Below, piece after piece: positions 18,608 through 27,353 of a stretch of 30,408 nt of DNA. Source of the stretch: Priapulus caudatus. Lineage: Eukaryota; Priapulida; Priapulimorpha; Priapulimorphida; Priapulidae. Each line of letters begins with the position of its first letter. Positions within the stretch are counted from its first letter, which is position 1. Made by a program: the position numbers and the translations under genes. The stretch lies in assembly GCF_000485595.1 (NCBI RefSeq), contig NW_014577654.1, positions 52,637 through 83,044 of the forward strand, read 5' to 3'. The notes under the pieces are model-generated. The model was given only the letters and a program-made list of their open reading frames with translations. It was not told the origin of the DNA and did not search any database.

Positions 18608-18632
18608 NNNNNNNNNNNNNNNNNNNNNNNNN
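18608..18632. other. Assembly gap of 25 Ns
   Basis: Twenty-five consecutive N bases, flanked by CA microsatellite on both sides; the true length is unknown. Confidence 0.99.
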
Positions 18633-18661
18633 CACACACACAGACACAGACACAGACACAA
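18633..18661. repeat. CA/CAGACA microsatellite right of the gap
   Basis: CACACACACAGACACAGACA-type sequence that continues the repeat across the Ns. Confidence 0.95.
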
Positions 18662-19470
18662 CCAGTCATATTCAAGAACAGGTTATTCATCATGACTGGA
18701 CAGACAACATGTCACTAAGAATCACAATCTATCAGTCGAGTCACTCACGACACCACAAGATATATAGCACGTTGAATAGTCGGAGACTACGATCACGTGG
18801 CAGCTATCATGCTCATCACAGCACAAGTGTAGTAGCACCCACTGTAATTTACCCTTTACGGCTAGCCAGAATAGCCTGTAGATAGTGTCCGCTACCTCGC
18901 TCGCGAGCCTATTACGCGCTCGCCATAGGATCGTATTTACACCATGTTTATAGACTGCTAAGTCTCTCTCAATTCGTGCTTGCGGGTCAAGCGCGCCGCG
19001 TAATGGGCCCTGGATGCTCATGGGCGGGAACGGCGTGAATATCCATCAGATCTGTTCAGGACGAAACAAGGTAGTTCGTACAACAGTTTGAGACAAGCGG
19101 TCATAACGCCTCGATGGACGTGCTGAATGGCTGTGCACAGCATCCGACGCTGCGTACGTGGCCTGCTGGCGGAGGGGCGGCATTGATTGAAAGTTATGGG
19201 TGGCCTGGGGGCACGATTGTTTTCAGCGTGGCTACTAATCACTACTTAAGATTTATGAGGGTGGCATTGTTGGACTATGAAGAGAGCGGCAGCAAACTTC
19301 TTTCGTGGGACATTGACAAAAAAGCTACAATCTGGAATGACACACGAGTGTGCCGCAGGAAAATATACGTGTGAATGTTCATTAGGGATTTTCCGATGGA
19401 TTAGCCGTTTCTATAATCCTACGGGTCGTTGCGTCCTAGCGGAGTCTACGTAGCCTAGCCCGCCCGCAGA
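18662..19470. other. Non-repetitive sequence, no gene recognised
   Basis: Balanced composition with moderate open frames on both strands: minus 19021-18722, MSIQGPLRGAL..., and plus 19114-19374, which has a SKLLSWDIDKKATIW stretch faintly like a WD40 blade. Neither has enough motif support or splice structure to call a gene. An undetected exon is possible. Confidence 0.35.
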
Positions 19471-19830
19471 CGCACACACACGCATTAGCCACAGAACATG
19501 ACACAAGGACGATCACTACGACACCCCTGTGCATACGCGCCCGTAGCAGATACAGCTACGCGCAACGCCATTAACGCCACGCGCGCAGGCACACACGACC
19601 TCGCGTGCAGGCACACCGGCAGCACATACAGGCACGCAACCCAAGGCCACTCACTCACCAGCGCGCAGAGCTTGTGCACGCTAGCGCGAGGCACGCAACC
19701 GCGTGCGCAGGCACGCACGCGCGAGGCACACACGGCAAGCACGCCTGCAGGGGTCACACCTGGCATACCGCACACGCACGCGCGCAGGCACACACGCAAG
19801 CACGGCCGAGCAGCGCACACACGTATATAT
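19471..19830. repeat. CA-rich degenerate minisatellite
   Basis: Irregular repeats of GCGCAGGCACACACG, AGGCACGCAAC and CACGCACGCG. Open frames on both strands here are Ala/His/Arg- or Cys/Val-rich translations of the repeat. Confidence 0.8.
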
Positions 19831-20039
19831 CGCGGCGCGGTTTTGATCGGCGGCGCAAAGCGTCTATGATACTTGAATGCTAATACACACATGCGATTGA
19901 CTTAATGATTTAAACAGGCTTCTCGAGCATCAGTCCTCACACTTTTTCAGTCTAGGAAATCTCTTACCGCACGCGCATGGAGATATATTTCGGGCGCTAG
20001 CGGCAGATGGCGACGAGATCACGGTGCATAGTTTAGCGC

Positions 20040-20460
20040 ACTAGGTGGACCGACCTGGGACTCAGTTTATAGCATTGTTCCAGGGGACTTTTTGCCTCTC
20101 TCCGGTGTCGCCCCCGATATCGTAATTTTCGGGGGCTCTTTTTGGGCATTATCGTGCCTGGGCGAAATCGTGCCGACCGCCCCCAGTGATTATTTTTCTC
20201 TCCTAGTTCCTAAAGACCGAAGCTGCTGCCTGGATCTGATTACATGCCCTAATGGCGAGCTGCTGCTGAACTACGTACGCCCTTAAAGGCGAGCTGCTGC
20301 TGGAATCTGATTTACCCGCTCCGTGCACATTATTCGGGACCGATACCGCTGCGGAACACTTATAGGTGGCTATACACACACACACGAACACAACACCGAA
20401 CACACACAAAACACAACACGAGGGCCTTTAACATTACCTCCTTTGGTGAGATAGTACACC
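20040..20460. repeat. Dispersed CTGCTGCTG repeat, second locus
   Basis: GGCGAGCTGCTGCTG occurs twice (20254 and 20287), followed by a degraded GGGACCGATACCGC region, GGTGGCTATACACACACAC, CGAACACA runs and CATTACCTCCTTTGGTGAG. This is the same order as 8446-8600. Preceded by a TTTTCGGGGGCTCTTTTTGG stretch related to 11390-11510. Confidence 0.75.
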
Positions 20461-20985
20461 AAGTGTAAATAATTGTAACCAACAACCATGTGAAGTAGGG
20501 TTATCAACGGCGAGCCCATTCTTTTCTTTGGAAGAGCCCCTGGCGCATTCACTCAGGGCGCGTATCGAGTATTATGGTGCCCGTTTTCAAAACTAGACTT
20601 CCAAACTGGATTTATTCTTAAACACGAAACGTTTCTCGCTATCCTGGGACTTACTATGGTATCACAACTATACATCGGCGGTTGCTGGCTCACGTGTGTG
20701 CTGTAGCTTGTGACTGCGGTACTATTAATACTGTCCTGACCTGTGGATCAGCTGGCCAGCTAGCGTGTCAGATCGTGATTTTAAAAAAGTGACGGGTTCT
20801 CTAACTGTCCACATTGGCCCTCTAGTTTGAATTGTGCCTGCGCTTTAGACTATTTCTTCGATTACTATTACTATATTATCTATATATGATAAATATATAT
20901 TATATATTATATTTATATATATATATTATATAATATATATATTAGCGGTTAGGGTTTTAGGGTTAGGAGTTAGTCTGGATAATAG
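20461..20985. other. No gene seen; AT palindromes and TTAGGG trace
   Basis: Unrecognised sequence to 20870, then a ~65-bp TATA-only stretch (20876-20942), followed by TTAGGGTTTTAGGGTTAGG at 20950-20968. Confidence 0.5.
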
Positions 20986-22916
20986 CCCTAACGGAGCAGG
21001 TCAGACAGATGGTCAGGGGGAGCATAGACCCTTCGAGCGCTAGTGCCGTGGCCCGATACCGGTAGGCGGTACCGATCTAAAACTACAAAACGTTTTCAAC
21101 TTCGAAGATTCAACATACGCTGCTTATATTCAAAACAGCACCTATATCCTTTGTAATATGACGAAGTCAATATTTTTATTTTAAATGACTTCCGCAGTAC
21201 GCACTTGCGCCGAGGGCGATATTCCAAGAATAAAAAAAGCTAAGCTAAGACGATAGTCACTCTCAGTCACGCGAAGCTTTTACGTTGAACTTTTGAGTAA
21301 ACACAACGTGCGCGCACCTATCTGTAAGGCAAAGGCCAGTAATCTCGATGCTCACGCCCCCGTGTTGCTCACCCACAGATCTCTCTCTCAGTAAAGTTAC
21401 CAGGGGGTGTAATCCAGGATTTTTTCTGGGTGGCGTTCGTGATCATAATTTTTTGGACCTTTGTCACAATGAAATGCGGCCAATGATGCTGATTACAATG
21501 TCAATAAATCAGGGGCGTGTACGAGGATTTGTGATACGCAGCAGTTCTTAGCTGGATAACAACTAAAGGTAATCACCTAAAACTTACGGCGCGTGAGCCA
21601 GGCATGCGACCATCACGTTGAAAGGGCGTACTTTGGAGAGGGCCATCTGACCCCATCTACACCAAAATTTTGAAATTAGACCTCATCCTTACGATGATCG
21701 CGGGCTTTTCCTTGCGCCGAGCAGGGGGCGTCCGGGTACCCTCCCTGTGGAAACTCCCACTCCTCCCCCTGTACACGGCGCGTACTCCTGACAATTTAAT
21801 GTAAAACAAAATAAATCTCTTGCTCATAATCAAAAAAGTTTTATCCGAGTTAATAAAACACAAAACAAAGCTCTTTCTGACTCAGTTGGAAAACAGAATG
21901 TATCAACAGGTGAGGTTTTTGAACATATAAATATTTGTCCTATTATCTTTGTCTCTGTCTGTCTGATTCTTGTTTCTTCAGATAGTCATTTTTGTTCTTG
22001 TGTCAAGTCTTTCTGATATAGTTTTATATTATAGAAACAACACAGTTTTGCTTTTAAAAAAAACGGTTCTTTTCGTAGGCTATTCGAATTAGATGGAATG
22101 TTTATGGAGCATTAGATTGCTCCCGTCACGCATATTGGCAATGTTTCTTTGGACTCTGCCCGATTGCTGGCTACCTGATCTTATGTCATTTATTGGTCAT
22201 TGCTAAAGGTCCTCGAAAAAAAATTGTCTTTGAAAAAATGTGGAACCTGTTCTAAAATTGTAGTGGCGGTGTCGGGGGGCGGTTCGTACGACCCTACACG
22301 ACCCCACCCCCTTGCATACACCCATGTGTACCTCATAGTTAATATACGCATCTGAAAAGACCACCAAAGTACACTTACATTAATACACAGACAAGAACGT
22401 AGTATTAAAGAGCTCAAACGTGATGCAAATAAGAGCATCACATAGCTACGGGTATATGACCCCTCCTACCAGTTCGCGCAACTAGATACAAAGGCATCAA
22501 TAATCCATGCACTAATTAACTATTTTAGAGCGGACAGGGGCCAGTCGAGGACAGATCGCAATTTCATACTCATTGCCTCAAGAGTTAAAGAAGCTAATTC
22601 ACAGCAACATCTAAGATTCGACAATATTTGCTTGATCGCCCCGTAAATTGTTAACTCAATTCGGGTAGCCAGGTACTGCAGGCCTGGTGCAATGGACGAA
22701 ATTGCATACAAAGGAAGTCGAATAACGGCAGCCATCGATAGCCGCGGAATGGTTAAATCTGAAGACCACTCTCCACTTTCCTTTTCCGAAGCAAAGCGAG
22801 AATCAGAAAGCCTTGGTTAGAACGATGGCAGTGTTCATGCGGGACAGCTCTGTTGCAAGGCAGTACTTTCATCATATGGGAGCCAAATTGGCATTAAACA
22901 ATTAAAGCATTGTAAC
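20986..22916 (+). repeat. Composite repeat block, copy A
   Basis: Direct copy of 25676-27150. Shared landmarks: GGGGGAGCATAGACCC near 21015, GCGCTAGTGCCGTGGCC, CCGATACCGGTAGGCGGTAC, TAAGCTAAGACGATAGTCAC, the GGTGTAATCCAGGATTTTTT transposon end near 21400, its GCATACACCCATG end near 22326, and the RNase H-region fragment after 22520. Copy A has an unrelated or strongly diverged stretch at about 21545-21655 and many more indels. Confidence 0.85.
22517..22916 (+). pseudogene. Non-LTR retrotransposon RNase H fragment, copy A
   Basis: Base-level match to 26845-27150 (e.g. GGTTAAATCTGAAGACCACT, GAACGATGGCAGTGTTCATG), but the frame is broken by indels throughout. It is cut off at about 22916, where a CGTACACG microsatellite begins. 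Confidence 0.8.
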
Positions 22917-23212
22917 GTACACGCACACGTACACACACGTACACACACACGTACACACACGTACACGCACACGTACACACACGTACACGCACACGTACAC
23001 ACACGTACACGCACACGTACACGCACACGTACACGCACACGTACACGCACACGTACACACACGTACACGCACACGTACACACACACGTACACGCACACGT
23101 ACACGCACACGTACACACACGTACACACAGTATACGCACACGTACAGTGTCGTACACACACGTACACGCACACGCACACGCACACACACGTACACGCACA
23201 CGCGCACACAGT
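22917..23212. repeat. (ACACGTACACGC)n microsatellite
   Basis: About 295 bp of alternating ACGTACACGCAC and ACGTACACAC. Three minus-strand Cys/Val-rich frames of about 100 codons are merely this repeat in three registers. Confidence 0.97.
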
Positions 23213-23215
23213 TTA

Positions 23216-23767
23216 TGTACTGACTGGTATATGCAGCCGAGACCTTATATGCAAGGTCTGCTTCCGATTTTATAAGTAAAGTTTACTGATGGAATATTAT
23301 CATGGAAATCTATGCTGGGATAACGCTTCTTCATTTTAAATTAATAATTTTGGCAAAATATTCTTCTTCTTGGGAGATATTGCACATGCGCGAGCACTGT
23401 TTCAGAGGTGCAGTACTGCCTAAATCAAAGTACGTAATATAGCTTGCTGCGGGAGAGAAGGGTGGGAGACCAACAAAAGGTGGCAGTGAAGACAGCAGAG
23501 GGGCGGTGGAAGAAGAAGGAGGCTGAGCCTGGGACAAGGGAGACAAGAGGAAGGGCGGGCGGGGATGAAGTAGTAGTTTTGCACCCTACTAGCTAGGGCG
23601 TTCTCCTAATTATAAACACAGATATACTGATAAGAATTTATTACAGAAGCCTATGCTGAGATAGCCCTTTACTATATTAAATGCATTTGCAGCACAAAAT
23701 ATAACTCTTCCGGTGATATATTGCGCATGCGCCCAAACAGTAACGTAGCCAGCTTATGTACTGACCA
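23216..23767 (+). repeat. ~540-bp satellite, direct copy
   Basis: Begins at TGTACTGACTGGTATATGCA and runs a full unit: AGACCTT...AAGGTCT palindrome, a damaged GCGCATGCGC (23386), TAGTAGTTTTGCACCCTACT (23567), an intact GCGCATGCGC (23723), and back to GTAGCCAGCTTATGTACTGA. It is interrupted at 23767 by retrotransposon sequence. Confidence 0.92.
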
Positions 23768-24195
23768 CATTTTCAAGATCGGGGCAAGTGATAGTCCCTT
23801 ATGCGACTGTGGCCTTGCCAATGAGACCGTGGAACACAAGTTATTACATTGCTCACGACTCAGGGTTAGCAGGGAGAAGATGACTGACACGATCGAACTG
23901 GGGTATGTGAAGACCAACACCAACCCAAGCCATCGGACAATTTTCATTGCCACCTTTACTGGGGAAAACAGGAATCTAACACCAGAGATGGATGCCACCA
24001 TCAAACAGGCCCTCTCCAGATTCCTGTCTGAGTCCATCCCAGTAATTTAGCCACAGACACTCCGTTGTTACAAATTTTAAAAACAACAACAACCAATTAC
24101 TATGAGGAAACACTGGTAGCTAACGATACAAAGAGGGTATACATTGTGACCATGACCTCATGAAGCAGGAGGATAAACGAATAACAACAACAATG
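23768..24195 (+). pseudogene. Non-LTR retrotransposon C terminus and 3' UTR
   Basis: From 23768 the frame reads DHIFKIGASDSPLCDCG and continues to a stop at 24050. It contains C-x-C-x8-H-x4-C (CDCGLANETVEHKLLHC), the Cys/His knot found after the RNase H domain in several non-LTR retrotransposon polyproteins, then IKQALSRFLSESIPVI. A short 3' UTR ends in AATAACAACAACAA near 24191. The upstream frame (from 23721) is satellite. It overlaps in content with 27241-27353, so both derive from one family. Confidence 0.8.
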
Positions 24196-24199
24196 TCGA

Positions 24200-25190
24200 G
24201 CTAGGTTAGTGTGTTAGCGCATGCGCAATATCTCAGCAGAGAAGTTATATTTTGCGATGAATATGCATTTAATATGGTTAGTAGGCATGTCAGCATAGGT
24301 TTATGTAATTGATTGCTCTCAGTAGACCTGTTTTTATAATTAGGAGAGCGCCCTAGCCAGTAGGGTGCAAAACTATACTACTTCATTCCCGCCCACTCTT
24401 CCCCTTGTCTCTCTTGTCGCACACCGGCTCAGCCTCCTACTTCTTTCACCGCTCTTGGCTGTCGTTCCTACCACTTTTCCGCAGTCTCCCACCAATCTCT
24501 CCCGCAGTAAGCTATAGTAAGTACTTTTATTGAGGCCGCACTGCACGTCTGAAACGGTGCTCGCGCATGCGCAATATCTCCAGAGAAAAAGAATAATTTG
24601 CTAAAATTATGAATCTAAAATGAAGAGGGGTTATCCCAGCATAGATTTCTCATAATAATATTTCATTTTCATTAGTAGACATCACTTATGTAATAAGAAA
24701 CAGACCTTGCATGTAATGTCCCGGCTGCATATACCAGTCAGTACAAAATCTGGCTACGTTACTGTTTTAGCGCATGCGCAATATCTTAACAGAGGAGTCA
24801 TATTTTGTGCTGAAAATTAATTTAATATGGTCAGGGGGTATCTCAGCATAGGTTTCTGTAATGAATTCTTATCAGTAGACCTGTGTTTATAGCTAGGAGA
24901 GCGCCCTAGCCAGTAGGTTGCAAAACTACAACTTCATCCCCGCCCGCTCTTCCCCTTGTCTCCCTTGTCGCACGCTCAGCCTCCTTCTTCTTCCATCGCC
25001 CTCCGCTGTCTTTCCTGCCACCTTCCCTCAGTCTCTCACCCCTCTCCTCCGCAGCAAGCTATATTACGTATTTTTATTAAGGCCGTACTGCACGTCTGAA
25101 ACGGTAGTCGCGCATGCGCAATATCTCCCGAGAAGAAAACAATTCTGCAAAAATTATGAATTTAAAAAGAATAGATTTATATGATAAAAT
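24200..25190 (-). repeat. ~540-bp satellite, inverted copies (~1.8 units)
   Basis: Reverse-complement of the array at 27354-30408: GCGCATGCGCAATATCTC (24220, 24563, 24771, 25111), CTACTACTTCATTCCCGCCC near 24378 and its relative near 24925 (spacing ~550), and CCTAGCCAGTAGG twice. Confidence 0.92.
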
Positions 25191-25223
25191 TACATTAGTA
25201 GACCTCACTTATGAAATAGGAAG

Positions 25224-25504
25224 CATGAACGCGTGCTGGCAGCCCGCCCGGCTCCTGTTTGACCGTATAATAACGGCAGATAAAAAGTATCTTGGAAGTC
25301 AACGGTGACAGACGTCGGAGGGCCTTTTTCGTCGTACATAAGCATAGCTGGAGAATCGTGGCGCGATGCTGCGAGCAAAGTGAATAATTTAGAACGGATT
25401 TTACCATGCACACGTGCTGGCAGCCCGCCGGCGACTAGTTTCACCGTATAAAAGCGGCCGAAGAAAATTATCTTAGCAGTCAACGGCGACCGACGTCCGA
25501 GGCC
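25224..25504. repeat. Direct duplication, ~100 bp, offset ~181
   Basis: 25224-25324 and 25405-25504 share CGTGCTGGCAGCCCGCC, ACCGTATAA...CGGC, and AGTCAACGG.GAC.GACGTC. No coding signal. Confidence 0.85.
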
Positions 25505-25555
25505 ATATTCCCTATATATTTATATAGGCCTACCGCGGAACCTATCAGTGTTGTA

Positions 25556-25668
25556 GGTCTCGAGGCCGGTCTTGGCCTCGAGACCGGCCTCGAAACCGTT
25601 TTCATTGGTCTCGGTCTCGGTCTTGGCCTCGGAGTGCAATAACTCGGACTCGGACTCGGTCTCGGGGG
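25556..25668. repeat. (GGTCTCG)-type repeat with a hairpin
   Basis: Runs of GGTCTCG, GGCCTCG and GGACTCG. At 25557-25584 GTCTCGAGGCC and GGCCTCGAGAC form an 11-bp perfect stem with a 6-base loop. Confidence 0.88.
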
Positions 25669-26028
25669 GTGCAGACTCGACTACAGAGGTCAGGGGGACA
25701 TAGACCCTACGAGCGCTAGTGCCGTGGCCGATACCGGTAGGCGGTACCGATCCTAAAAACTACAAACGTTTTCAACCTTCGAAGAATCAACATACCTGTT
25801 ATTAAGCAGACCTTTCCTTGTAATGACGACATATTTTATTTTAAATGCCTTAGTAGCACTGGCGAGGGATCCAAGAATAAAAAAAGCTAAGCTAAGACGA
25901 TAGTCACTCCAGTCACTCGAGCTTTACGGCTGAGTAACAACAACGCGCGCCACCTATCTGTAAGCAAAGGCAGTAATCTCATGCTCAGCCCTGTTGCTCA
26001 CCCACAGATCTCTCTCTCATAAGTTAAC

Positions 26029-26724
26029 CAGGGGTGTATCCAGGATTTTTTCTGGGTGGGTCGTGATCATAATTTTTTGGACCTTTTCACAATGAAATAG
26101 CGGCAAGATGTGATTACAATGTCAATACAATCAGGGGCGTGTACAGGATTTGTACCAGGGGGTGGTCTAACCGTAACCCAAACTTGGGAGCACGCGAAGG
26201 AGGGGTCTGGGGGGCCCTCCCCCATAAAAATTTTGAAATTAGACCTCCTTAGATGCGTTTTCTGCGCGAGCAGGGGGGGTCCGGACCCCCTGGACCCCCC
26301 CCCTGTACACGCCCCTGACAATTTAATTAAAACAAAAAAATTTTGTTTCAAAAAAAAATTTATCAGTTAAAAAAAAAAAGTTTTCTGACTCAGTTGAAAA
26401 CAGTTTTTTGAACTTTTTGTCTTTATCTTGTCTTGTCTTGATCTTGTCTTGTCTTTGTCTTTGTCAGTCTTTGTCTCTCTTTTATGAAACAAAATTTTGT
26501 TTAAAAAAAAGGCTCAGTTTCAGAATTGCTGGAATTGGGATAGATTTACGTCACGCAATTGGCAATGTCTTTGGACTCATTGCTGGTACCTGATCTTTTT
26601 CATTTATGTCATTGTAAAAAAGTCCTCGAAAAAAAATGTCTTTGGAAAAAATGTGGACCTTTTAAAATTGGGGGGGGGGATCGTACGACCCTCACGACCC
26701 CCCCCCCCCCTGCATACACCCATG
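26029..26724. mobile_element. Outer transposon (696 bp) of a nested pair
   Basis: Ends CAGGGGTGTATCCAGG and CCCTGCATACACCCATG are imperfect inverted repeats, flanked by TTAAC on both sides (26024-26028, 26725-26729), a likely 5-bp target duplication. No transposase ORF. The interior is T-rich with TCTTGTCTTG repeats near 26420-26475. Confidence 0.82.
26132..26317. mobile_element. Inner transposon (186 bp) of a nested pair
   Basis: Perfect 16-bp inverted ends CAGGGGCGTGTACAGG and CCTGTACACGCCCCTG, flanked by ACAAT (26127-26131, 26318-26322). G- and C-rich blocks (GGGGGGCCCTCCCCC) inside. Its ends resemble those of the outer element, so both may use the same transposase. Confidence 0.88.
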
Positions 26725-26857
26725 TTAACCTCATAAATAATAGTCTGAAAAGCCCAAGACACTATATCGAAGACGATAAGAGATAAAGTTGATCAAATAC
26801 AGAGATCAACACCGCGGGTCGCACTAGAAAAAGCCTCAAATCTGCAATTAACTAAAG

Positions 26858-27353
26858 AGGAAGGGATCGAGACATCAACTCTGTCGAAAGAGTAAAGCAG
26901 CTATTCACAAACAACATCAAGATTGACATTTGCTGGGTAGCAGGACATGCAGGCCTGGCTGCAAACGAACTTGCAGACAAAGAAGCGAAACGGGCAGCCC
27001 TCGAGGCCGCGGAAATGGTTAAATCTGAAGACCACTCTCCACTTTCCTTCTCCGAAGCCAAAGGAGAAATCAAGAAAGCCTTGGTAGAACGATGGCAGTG
27101 TTCATGGGACAGCTCTGTTACAGGCAGGTACTTTCATCATCTGGAGCCAAAGGTTAACATAAGCAGCGTTCGCAGCCTCACCAATCGCAGAACAGAAACC
27201 AAGCTCAACAGGATTAAAACTGGACACACTAAACTGAAAGCCCACATGTTTAAGATCGGGGCAAGTGATAGTCCCCTATGCGACTGTGGCCTCGCCAATG
27301 AAACCGTGGAACACAAGTTATTACATTGCTCACGACTCAAGGTTAGCGGGGAG
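26858..27353 (+). pseudogene. Non-LTR retrotransposon RNase H and Cys/His region, copy B
   Basis: Open for about 165 codons. INSVERVKQLF leads to ICWVAGHAGLAANELADKEA, the W-V-x-G-H-x-G...N-E-x-A-D signature of retroelement RNase H, which contains the last catalytic Asp and the conserved His. This is followed by EDHSPLSFSEAK, a WQCSWDSS stretch, and CDCGLANETVEHKLLHC (C-x-C-x8-H-x4-C). The polymerase domain and the start are missing, and at 27354 the sequence switches to satellite, which truncates the end. RNase H after reverse transcriptase suggests an I/Ingi/Jockey-like group; the clade is not certain. Confidence 0.85.

Larger units (their letters stand above)
25676..27150 (+). repeat. Composite repeat block, copy B
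   Basis: Better-preserved counterpart of 20986-22916. Starts with GGGGGACATAGACCCTA, which equals the right end of the telomere-motif MITE (2093-2110). Then GCGCTAGTGCCGTGGCC, CCGATACCGGTAGGCGGTAC, the nested transposon pair (26029-26724), and the retrotransposon RNase H region. Confidence 0.85.

Noticed and set aside
17336-18695. Long Pro/His/Thr-rich frames of 356 and 427 codons
   Set aside because: They are CA/CCA low complexity, one runs through Ns, and open frames exist in several registers on both strands.
18722-19021. 99-codon minus-strand frame MSIQGPLRGALDP...
   Set aside because: No recognised family, no conserved motif, and sequence near the gap is doubtful.
19114-19374. Possible WD40-like stretch SKLLSWDIDKKATIW on the plus strand
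   Set aside because: One weak blade-like phrase, with no second repeat and no flanking splice-supported exons. Noted as a region, not called.
22835-23209. Cys/Val-rich peptides that could look like small secreted cysteine proteins
   Set aside because: Three overlapping registers of the ACGTACACGC microsatellite; no signal peptide or start context.
23721-23767. Start of the 109-codon frame as a real N terminus
   Set aside because: The first ~15 codons are satellite sequence identical to the array; only the part from 23768 is retrotransposon.
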